Positions 22,632-28,957 of a stretch of 44,531 nucleotides of DNA are shown one piece after another. Origin of the DNA: DATDYB01 sp036517115 (GTDB taxonomy: Bacteria > Patescibacteriota > Minisyncoccia > Phycocordibacterales > PALSA-1337); NCBI GenBank assembly GCA_036517115.1, contig DATDYB010000008.1, positions 1-44,531 of the forward strand, read 5' to 3'. A model generated the notes under the pieces. It made no database searches and was not told the origin of the DNA. It saw nothing but the letters and a program-made list of their open reading frames with translations. Positions within the stretch are counted from its first letter, which is position 1. Each line of letters begins with the position of its first letter. The position numbers and the translations under genes were made by a program.

Positions 22632-23831
22632 ATGCACGATAAACATATTAAAAAACTGATTACCGAAGAATCGAGACGTCAAAAAAAGGTCATTAACTTG
22701 ATCGCCTCAGAAAACTATGTCTCCAAAGATGTTCTCGAAGCACTTGGCTCAATACTCACCAATAAGTACGGGGAAGGATACCCGGGCAAGCGATACTATC
22801 GGGGTACAAAAATCGTCGATGAAGTTGAACGCCTGGCGCAAAAGAGAGCGCTTAAACTTTTCGGTTTGAAGGAAAGTGAATGGAGCGTCAACGTCCAACC
22901 GCTTTCGGGTTCCCCGGCAAATCTCGCGGTCTATTCGGCACTCGTCCCTCCTGGAGAGAAAATTATGGGTATGGCGCTTGCGCACGGCGGACACCTCACC
23001 CATGGTCAAAAAGTTTCTATGACGGGAAAATTTTGGAATTCTGTTTTGTACGGAGTGAACAAAGAGACGGAACTTTTAGACTACGAAGAGGTCAAAAACA
23101 TGGCGGTAACCGAGAAGCCAAAGATTATTGTTGCCGGGTTTACCGCATACGCGCACATTATAGATTTCAAAAAATTCCGAGAAATTGCTGACGCGGCAGG
23201 CGATTCAAAATCGAGCTCGACAAAACCGATTCTGATGGTTGATATGTCTCATTTCGGGGGGCTAGTTGCAGGCAAAGCCTATCCGTCACCTTTTGAATAT
23301 GCAGACATCGTAACCACCACAACGCATAAAACACTTCGTGGACCACGCTCCGCCATCATCTTTTCGCGCATCGACGAACGGGGGCTTAATAAGAAAATCG
23401 ATAAGGCGATCATGCCGGGTCTGCAGGGTGGACCGCATTTTAACCAGATTGCCGCAGTAGCAGTGGCACTCAAAGAAGCTTCTACATCAGCGTTTAAGAA
23501 ATATGCACAGCAAGTAGTGAAGAATGCGAAAGCGCTTTCTGACGAGCTTGAAAAACTTGGCTGGCGCATCGTTGAAGGTGGCACCGAATCACATTTGCTT
23601 CGTGTTGATGTGTGGCAAGGTGGAAAGGGTATGAGTGGAAGAGAAGCGGCGGACAAGCTTGAAGCGGCAGGTATCATCGTCAATGAAAACACTATTCCCT
23701 TCGACACCCGCGGCCCTCTTGACCCTTCGGGTATCCGGCTCGGTTCCGCGGCTGAAACCACTCGCGGCAAAAAAGAAAAAGATTTTATAAAAATCGCTCG
23801 CAAAATTGATGGTGTATTGAGGGATAATTAA
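22632..23831 (+). CDS. glyA: Serine hydroxymethyltransferase
   Basis: The ATG at 22632 gives 399 residues; a GTG 42 bp upstream is in frame but not needed. The PLP-binding lysine lies in T-T-T-T-H-K-T-L-R-G-P-R. The N-terminal L-I-A-S-E-N-Y and Y-G-E-G-Y-P-G-K-R-Y-Y motifs are intact. The enzyme transfers the serine hydroxymethyl group to tetrahydrofolate, making methylene-THF for ThyA. Together with folA, thyA and folD it closes the folate cycle in this window. The DGR begins directly after its terminator. Confidence 0.96.
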   Translation: MHDKHIKKLITEESRRQKKVINLIASENYVSKDVLEALGSILTNKYGEGYPGKRYYRGTKIVDEVERLAQKRALKLFGLKESEWSVNVQPLSGSPANLAVYSALVPPGEKIMGMALAHGGHLTHGQKVSMTGKFWNSVLYGVNKETELLDYEEVKNMAVTEKPKIIVAGFTAYAHIIDFKKFREIADAAGDSKSSSTKPILMVDMSHFGGLVAGKAYPSPFEYADIVTTTTHKTLRGPRSAIIFSRIDERGLNKKIDKAIMPGLQGGPHFNQIAAVAVALKEASTSAFKKYAQQVVKNAKALSDELEKLGWRIVEGGTESHLLRVDVWQGGKGMSGREAADKLEAAGIIVNENTIPFDTRGPLDPSGIRLGSAAETTRGKKEKDFIKIARKIDGVLRDN

Positions 23832-23832
23832 A

Positions 23833-23873
23833 CACAGCCCCACTTGGAGGCAAGGCCTCCAAGTGGGGCTGTG
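23833..23873 (+). terminator. Very strong hairpin after glyA
   Basis: 19-bp perfect stem with a 3-nt loop, starting next to the glyA stop codon. It has no T-run, so it may act as an RNA-stability element or bidirectional block. Confidence 0.7.
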
Positions 23874-23905
23874 GTAGGACATCACCGTGTTACACATAGT
23901 CGCTA

Positions 23906-23935
23906 TTGACTTATGATGACAATCTGTGCTATAAT
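23906..23935 (+). promoter_or_regulatory. Promoter of the DGR target gene
   Basis: TTGACT, 18-nt spacer, TATAAT. Transcription would start near 23942, giving a leader of about 135 nt. Confidence 0.7.
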
Positions 23936-23967
23936 TGCGCGTAGGATTGAACATTGAAAAACAAGCA

Positions 23968-24018
23968 TATCAGATGCGAAATTAGCCTTTTAACAGAGGG
24001 TTGATTTCGCATCTGATA
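23968..24018 (+). promoter_or_regulatory. 15-bp hairpin in the leader of the DGR target gene
   Basis: Perfect 15-bp arms (23968-23982 and 24004-24018) around a 21-nt loop, about 25 nt after the predicted start of transcription. Confidence 0.6.
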
Positions 24019-24075
24019 CACACCGATAAGCTCCCATTCGGGATGATACGGTCACTACCGGACGCGAACTAACCA

Positions 24076-24846
24076 ATGAAAGCAACTCCAGAAAGCATCC
24101 TCTCGCTTGCCGCGAGAACGGCCACACGAATCGGAACATTCGGACTTGAACAAGGGGCCATTGATGGCCCCATGCAAAATCCGGATCATCCATACTGGCA
24201 GGCAATCGAGCAGACGTTGGCAACAAAAGCTCCACCGAACTGGCAGGCAATCGAGCAGACGTTGGCAACAAAAGCTCCACCGATGAGCGAAACTGAAATC
24301 GTCATCGCTCAGCTCGAAGATTGGAAAAAGTTTTATAAAAACAACTTCAATCTCGACGCCGACTTTTCAGGGATGGAAATTCCCGGAAAGAAGAAAGGTT
24401 TTGATCGTCTCATCGTCGTAGCGCAAGGCCTCACTCTAAATCAAGTCTTCGATGCGTGCCGGAAGCACTTTCCGTGCTATCGATACACCGACGATCTTGA
24501 TACGGCGGTACCGACGAACGACCGCACCCCCACTGTCGCATACGCCATCTGGGTACGTGAACGAGTCGAAGCCGACAAAGAGCACAAAAACCGTTCGGCG
24601 GATGATCTTAAAGACGCTGAGGTCACAGGGATCACCTTGTTGGAGCGAATGTTATTCGAACTCAAATATTTCCTGGAAACAGGTAAGCACCTCGACATCG
24701 AAAACGTGACGCTCTGCGCAGGTTCGCGCTGCTCCGGTGGCGACGTCCCGTACGCGTGCTGGGACGACGGCGGGTTCTATATCGGCTGGTACTGTGCGAT
24801 CAGCGCGTTTCCGCTCTTGCGGTGTCGAGAGGTAGTTACCCTCTGA
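24076..24846 (+). CDS. DGR target protein with C-type-lectin-like variable domain
   Basis: This 256-residue protein is the recipient of DGR mutagenesis. Residues about 1-70 hold a linker with a tandem 15-residue duplication. Residues about 75-210 form a domain with F-D-R-L-I-V-V-A and Y-A-I-W-V-R motifs, which I associate with CPR DGR targets. The last 40 residues (from about 216) are the variable repeat, ending in the L-R-C-R-E block. The W-D-D-G-G-F-Y and G-W-Y pattern fits the ligand-binding face of C-type-lectin-fold variable proteins. No signal peptide is visible, so a surface location is not assured. It has its own promoter and terminator. Confidence 0.9.
   Translation: MKATPESILSLAARTATRIGTFGLEQGAIDGPMQNPDHPYWQAIEQTLATKAPPNWQAIEQTLATKAPPMSETEIVIAQLEDWKKFYKNNFNLDADFSGMEIPGKKKGFDRLIVVAQGLTLNQVFDACRKHFPCYRYTDDLDTAVPTNDRTPTVAYAIWVRERVEADKEHKNRSADDLKDAEVTGITLLERMLFELKYFLETGKHLDIENVTLCAGSRCSGGDVPYACWDDGGFYIGWYCAISAFPLLRCREVVTL
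24195..24284 (+). repeat. Tandem 45-bp duplication in the target gene
   Basis: Two adjacent 45-bp units (24195-24239, 24240-24284) differ only at the last base. Each encodes 15 residues (W-Q-A-I-E-Q-T-L-A-T-K-A-P-P plus one). The near-identity indicates a recent event. Confidence 0.92.
24720..24837 (+). repeat. DGR variable repeat (VR)
   Basis: 118 bp aligned without gaps to the template repeat 25062-25179. There are 21 differences, every one at a position where the template has A, and none at the 84 other positions. They change 15 codons, including all ten AAC codons. A 16-bp identical word (24817-24832) near the 3' end is the candidate initiation-of-mutagenic-homing site. Confidence 0.96.
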
Positions 24847-24863
24847 TCTTGTTCCTCATTCAC

Positions 24864-24895
24864 TTCCCCTTGCTTTCGAGCGGGGGAATTTTTTT
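24864..24895 (+). terminator. Terminator of the DGR target gene
   Basis: GC-rich stem with TTCG loop and one bulge, followed by T7, 17 bp after the stop codon. It separates the target mRNA from the template RNA. Confidence 0.85.
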
Positions 24896-25061
24896 GTATA
24901 CTTTGTGAGGGTTGTGAAATTGATCTCGCAACGGAGCAGGATAACAATTTACCCGTATTCAGAAACTACGTGTCTTCATCTATACCATGCGTGCCAATGC
25001 CAACGAAACACAGAAATTTTTGCAAAAGAATTTCGGTGACACGGAAAGGTTAAGATACACA

Positions 25062-25179
25062 AGGTTCGCGCAACTCCGATGGCAACGTCCCGAACGCGAA
25101 CTGGAACGACGGCAAGTTCTATATCAACTGGAACTATGCGAACAACGCGAATCCGAACTTGCGGTGTCGAGAGGAAGTT
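25062..25179 (+). ncRNA. DGR template repeat (TR)
   Basis: 118 bp with 34 adenines, mostly in AAC codons placed at the positions that vary in VR. It lies 224 bp after the VR and upstream of the RT on the same strand. It should be part of a non-coding RNA copied with A-specific errors. The frames crossing it are not read as genes. I do not see a convincing promoter of its own in 24896-25061. Confidence 0.95.
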
Positions 25180-25185
25180 TCTCGC

Positions 25186-25209
25186 AAAGAAGTCTATGGA
25201 GACTTCTTT
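25186..25209. terminator. Hairpin after the template repeat
   Basis: 10-bp perfect stem (AAAGAAGTCT/AGACTTCTTT), ATGG loop, T-run on the plus strand and also on the minus strand. It begins 7 bp after TR, and the avd stop codon is in its loop. It probably ends both the TR RNA and the avd message. Confidence 0.8.
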
Positions 25210-25578
25210 TGTGTTAGAGAATTGATCCAGTTGCTCAAATTTTTTGATATTTCGATCAGTTGTTCCGCAAGACGGAGATATGTTTGTTCGTTAATGACCC
25301 CCAGTTCCTGCATCGTTCTTATAAGATTTTTTATAATCTCGCATCGTACACGGGCATGTTCGAGATAAGGTATTTTTGTTTCTTTCGAACGGAATGCTGC
25401 ATCAATAGCGAGTGACAGAAGTGTGAGCGTAGTATCTTCAATGTGAGCGTATATTCCCAGTTTATCCCGCTTCGAAAGACGGCTACTTATGGTATAAATA
25501 TCTTTATGAAAGAGTCGGATTTTATGAATGACGGCAGGAGTGATGTCGGGGGGGGGTCCGCATGGTAGTGGTTTCCAT
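25194..25578 (-). CDS. avd: Avd-like DGR accessory protein (start interrupted by a C/G run)
   Basis: On the minus strand a 120-residue frame runs from 25556 to the stop at 25194. It reads as a four-helix bundle of the Avd/bAvd type. It has a helix with F-H-K-D-I-Y, then G-I-Y-A-H-I-E-D-T-T-L-T-L-L, then H-A-R-V-R-C-E-I-I-K-N-L-I-R, and finally L-A-E-Q-L-I-E-I-S-K-N-L-S-N-W-I. Avd pentamers bind RT and template RNA and are needed for mutagenic homing. No ATG, GTG or TTG opens this frame. The ATGs at 25578 and 25563 lie one base out of phase across the run of nine C. With eight C both join the frame. The antisense orientation relative to TR and RT is unusual. Confidence 0.8.
25471..25498 (+). 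promoter_or_regulatory. Putative promoter of the RT gene
   Basis: TTCGAA, 16-nt spacer, TATAAA. The -10 ends 7 nt before an ATG at 25506, the same spacing as at other leaderless starts here. That ATG reaches the RT frame only if one G is removed from the G9 run. Confidence 0.5.
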
Positions 25579-26622
25579 GATGTAATTTGTCTTAAAAATT
25601 TATTTGCGGCGTGGCGTGAATTTAGGAAAGGTAAACGCTCAAAAAGTGATGTTGCGCACTTTGAATTACGGCTTGAAGATAATCTTTTTATGCTTCACCG
25701 CACACTGCTTTCGGGTGCGTGGAAACCAGAACCCTATTCTAAATTTCTCATACACGACCCAAAACTTCGTACTATCCACAAAGCGGCAGTTCGAGACAGG
25801 GTGCTGTATCAAGCGGTATACAGAGTATTGTATCCTATCTTCGATACAGCATTTGTCCACGATTCATATTCGTCTCGGGATTACAAAGGTGTGCACCGCG
25901 GGGTGGAGCGGGTACAAGGATTCATCCGCCGTGCCAGTCGAAATTATACTCAATCCGCCTTCATTTTGAAATGCGATATCAGAAAATTTTTCGATTCGAT
26001 TGACCACGAAGTATTGCGAGGCATTATATTCAGGAAAATAAAAGACCCTCGTCTGCAATCGCTCGTACGGCAGATTTTGGATTCATTTCAAGTTCAAGTG
26101 ACCGAAGGAAAAGGATTGCCCTTGGGGAATGTGACCAGTCAGCTTTTTGCGAATATTTATCTCAACGAGCTTGATCAATTTGCGAAGCACGCACTCGAGG
26201 CACGCTATTATGCAAGGTATTGCGACGATTTCATTATTGTACACAATTCAAGGGAATATCTCACCGATTGTATCGGCACATTAAACACCTTTTGTCGTGA
26301 GCTTCTGCGTCTTGAACTCCATCCTAAAAAGATTTTTATCAGAAAAGTGAAACAAGGAGTTGATTTTCTTGGATACGCGATACTTGAAGGTCGCCTGGTA
26401 GTAAGAACGAGCACTAAAAGGCGTATTTTTAGGAAAATTGGTGAGATTGACAGGCTTTGCAACAAAGGTGAAGTGACTGTGGAATATGCGGGAGCATCCT
26501 TGCAATCGTACTTGGGAGTTCTGTCTCACGCGAAGTCGCGCAGAATTTATCATCAGATAGGGAATATCTTAAGGAATGACGTATTGTTGTCATGTTTACG
26601 AAAATACGCTAAGCTCAACTGA
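25528..26622 (+). CDS. DGR reverse transcriptase
   Basis: The 364-residue frame is a DGR-type RT. It has K-C-D-I-R-K-F-F-D-S-I-D-H with catalytic D150, the DGR-typical L-P-L-G-N-V-T-S-Q motif (residues 197-205), and Y-C-D-D with D233 and D234. A G-V-D-F-L-G-Y segment follows. The C-terminal thumb is short and no maturase or endonuclease domain is present, unlike group II intron RTs. Starts at 25528 or 25543 are in frame as the sequence stands. The promoter-linked ATG at 25506 needs one G fewer in the G9 run. It ends 4 bp before tmk, which may be co-transcribed. Confidence 0.96.
   Translation: MTAGVMSGGGPHGSGFHDVICLKNLFAAWREFRKGKRSKSDVAHFELRLEDNLFMLHRTLLSGAWKPEPYSKFLIHDPKLRTIHKAAVRDRVLYQAVYRVLYPIFDTAFVHDSYSSRDYKGVHRGVERVQGFIRRASRNYTQSAFILKCDIRKFFDSIDHEVLRGIIFRKIKDPRLQSLVRQILDSFQVQVTEGKGLPLGNVTSQLFANIYLNELDQFAKHALEARYYARYCDDFIIVHNSREYLTDCIGTLNTFCRELLRLELHPKKIFIRKVKQGVDFLGYAILEGRLVVRTSTKRRIFRKIGEIDRLCNKGEVTVEYAGASLQSYLGVLSHAKSRRIYHQIGNILRNDVLLSCLRKYAKLN
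25548..25556. repeat. G9 homopolymer in the overlapping 5' ends of RT and avd
   Basis: Nine consecutive G. In the present length, reading from ATG 25506 stops at 25566-25568, and avd reading from ATG 25578 also stops early. With eight G both continue into full-length proteins. Confidence 0.85.
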
Positions 26623-26626
26623 GATT

Positions 26627-27304
26627 ATGACTACCAAAGGAAAATTGATTGTTATCGACGGCACGGATGGCTCCGGCAAGGCGACGCAGACGGAACTTCT
26701 AGTGAAGCGGTTTACACAGGCTGGACAGAAAGTCAGAAAGATAGACTTTCCGCAGTACGCACACAACGTGTTCGGAAAGTTACTTCGCGAATGTCTCGAT
26801 AGCAAACATGGTGACTTCATTGGCACCGATCCAAAGATTGCTTCGACCCTCTACGCCGCCGACCGTTTTGAATCCTCCAAGGAGATCCGGCAGTGGCTTG
26901 AGAGCGGGTGCATTGTGGTTACCGACCGCTATGTGAGCGCCAACCAAATCCATCAAGGCGGCAAGATCAAAGATGAGGCGGCGCGCACAGACTTCCTCGA
27001 GTGGCTCGATGAAATAGAGTACAAGGTTTTCGGTATACCGCGTCCAGACGCTATCGTTTATCTGCATGTGCCGATCGAGATCAGCCTTGAACTCATCCGA
27101 AAGCGCGCGGCGGAAAGCGGCAAAGATGCCGACCAGGCCGAAAGTGACGCCACGCATCTTTTCGACTCGCAGCAGAGCGCCCTCAAAATCATCGGAAAGA
27201 GTAACACATGGACTAAGATCGACTGTGCACATGAGGGGCAAATGAAGACGCGAGAAACAATCAGTGAACTGGTTTGGGAAAAATTAAAAAAGGTACTCGG
27301 GTAA
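26627..27304 (+). CDS. tmk: dTMP kinase
   Basis: The ATG at 26627 gives 225 residues. It has the P-loop I-D-G-T-D-G-S-G-K (about residues 9-17), the D-R-Y motif (T-D-R-Y-V-S-A-N), and a lid region rich in basic residues. The enzyme phosphorylates dTMP to dTDP. It completes the thymidylate route begun at 19273. The gene starts 4 bp after the RT stop codon, so the DGR separates it from glyA and may supply its transcription. The chain is somewhat long and resembles archaeal/eukaryotic-like dTMP kinases more than the short E. coli form. Confidence 0.93.
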   Translation: MTTKGKLIVIDGTDGSGKATQTELLVKRFTQAGQKVRKIDFPQYAHNVFGKLLRECLDSKHGDFIGTDPKIASTLYAADRFESSKEIRQWLESGCIVVTDRYVSANQIHQGGKIKDEAARTDFLEWLDEIEYKVFGIPRPDAIVYLHVPIEISLELIRKRAAESGKDADQAESDATHLFDSQQSALKIIGKSNTWTKIDCAHEGQMKTRETISELVWEKLKKVLG

Positions 27305-27370
27305 TGTGATACGGCGGGTTTGTATTTTTCAGAGAATGGAGCTGATACTTCAGGAGTGCGCAGTGTAATG

Positions 27371-27399
27371 CTACAGATCAAAGGGTCTGTGGTTTTTTT
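27371..27399 (+). terminator. Terminator of tmk
   Basis: 9-bp stem with G-U pairs (CTACAGATC/GGTCTGTGG), AAAG loop, T7. Confidence 0.75.
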
Positions 27400-27452
27400 C
27401 TTGCAATGAGTCATCTTTTTGGATAGTGTAACGAAAACAGTTCTTTAATACT

Positions 27453-28418
27453 ATGAGTACTATCAATGAATCCATTGTCCTTATTGGGGGCGGAGGCGGT
27501 GTATACCGCGTTGCCCGATTTCTCAAGCATATCCGGCCGAATATTACGACTATTCAAACCACCTTTGATCATGGTGGACATTCCGGCTACCTTCGAGACT
27601 AGCGCGGTATTTTGCCGCCCGGCGACCTGCGTCAAGCAATCCTCGCTTTGTCGGACGACGAGATAGAATCTGATCTACGTGCGCTCCTTAGATATCGGTT
27701 TACCCCAAAAGGAAACTCTTCTCTTAATGGCGCTACAGTCGGTAACATTTTGTTGACTGCACTCGTGGAGATCACTGGCAGTTTGCCTATCGCACTCAAC
27801 ACTCTGTGTAGATGGTTTAAAGTCAAAGGTAAAGTCTTACCGGTGAGTCTTGATGATTCAGAATTGTGTGTAACATTAAGCGATGGATCAATGCTTAAAG
27901 GTGAAGGAATGATTGACACCCGTTCGATTGACGATCATCGGACCATCCGTTCTGCATCGCTTTCCCCTGGAGCGAATATCTTCATCGATGCATATGAAGC
28001 ATTGGTTAATGCGGAGAAAATCGTATTCTGCCCAGGCGACTTGTACACCTCCGTTATACCTAACACGTTAGTGGTTGGTTTCCGGGAGGCTATCTCAAAA
28101 ACAGGCGCTCGTCTCATCTATGTCGTGAACATCATGACGAAAAAAGCCGAAACACACGACTTCACCGCTTCACAATTTGCCAAGACTCTTCTCTCGTATG
28201 TCGGGGCAGAAAAGTTTGATGCGGTAGTATGTAATGCGACCCATATCGATCCGATTATTCGCGAACGCTACAAGAAAGAATATTCAGTTCCGGTTCCCAT
28301 TGATCGAGAGGAGCTTGCCTGCTACACCGAGCAGATAGTCGAGGAGGATCTTGCCGATCAGACAGGGGATATTGTTCGACACAAGGAGAAAATCGCATCA
28401 GTCATTGCTCGGCTATGA
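27453..28418 (+). pseudogene. YvcK/CofD-like protein gene interrupted by one amber codon
   Basis: One continuous frame starts at ATG 27453 with the nucleotide-binding V-L-I-G-G-G-G-G motif. It continues to G-H-S-G-Y-L-R-D, where a TAG (27600-27602) interrupts it, and resumes with R-G-I-L-P-P-G-D-L-R. In the YvcK/CofD-like family that junction reads R-D-x-x-G-x-L-P-P-G-D, so exactly one residue is replaced by the stop. The remainder, to 28418, carries the usual C-terminal features. YvcK is linked to cell-wall and carbon control. A restart at TTG 27612 would lack the glycine loop. Mutation, sequencing error or read-through are all possible. The HAD gene overlaps by 4 bp. Confidence 0.85.
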
Positions 28419-28888
28419 AACTCGTTATCTTCGATCTTGATGACACGTTGTATGACTGCACTGGACAACTTAATGGATCATTGAAAGGGCTCGAGGCTAT
28501 CAAGCCATTTCCAGAAACACTCGACGCACTTCGAGCCATTACTTGTAGAAAAGCACTTGTGACGAAAGGAATGCTCAGAGTACAATACGGGAAGATCAGA
28601 ATCCTTGATATCGCTTCTTTTTTTCCGGACATTTTCGTCTGCAAGGATGCCTTGAGGAAGAAAAAAGCGTTCAAAAAAATTCTTGGCCGGTACAGTTATT
28701 TTAACGCATCAGAGATTGTGGTATTCGGCAATCGACGCGACGAGGAGATCCGTTTTGGCAATGAGTTGGGACTAGTGACCATTCTCCTTCGCCACGGCAA
28801 GTATAAAGATATGGAGCCCGTTTCCGAATTCGACATTCCTAAATTCGAGATTGACTCCATTACCGAGTTGCCGGACCTGTTGCGGTAA
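28415..28888 (+). CDS. HAD superfamily hydrolase
   Basis: The 157-residue protein has HAD motif I D-L-D-D-T (D6-D9 region), with nucleophile and acid aspartates. Motif II is a threonine in V-T-K-G, a lysine comes later, and motif III is G-N-R-R-D-E-E-I. It has a very small cap, so it probably acts on a phosphorylated metabolite or protein; the substrate is unknown. Its ATG overlaps the stop codon of the interrupted YvcK-like gene (ATGA), implying translational coupling. Loss of the upstream frame could therefore reduce its translation. Confidence 0.88.
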   Translation: MKLVIFDLDDTLYDCTGQLNGSLKGLEAIKPFPETLDALRAITCRKALVTKGMLRVQYGKIRILDIASFFPDIFVCKDALRKKKAFKKILGRYSYFNASEIVVFGNRRDEEIRFGNELGLVTILLRHGKYKDMEPVSEFDIPKFEIDSITELPDLLR

Positions 28889-28895
28889 ATTACAC

Positions 28896-28924
28896 CCAGT
28901 ACTCTCGGAAAGTACTGGTTTTTT
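28896..28924 (+). terminator. Terminator of the HAD hydrolase gene
   Basis: 8-bp stem (CCAGTACT/AGTACTGG) followed by T6. Confidence 0.85.
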
Positions 28925-28957
28925 GTTTCCTCTGAGGTGAAATGTTACACTATGCTC

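Noticed and set aside
24987..25217. 76-codon plus-strand frame across the template repeat
   Set aside because: It overlaps the DGR template, has an odd composition, and TR is expected to be non-coding RNA.
25159..25368. Plus-strand frame in the TR-RT gap
   Set aside because: It is antisense to the Avd-like frame, which has a family-like pattern; this one does not.
27600..27602. TAG recoded as a sense codon in this organism
   Set aside because: TAG ends rluA-type, folD and other intact genes in the window, so general recoding is not supported.
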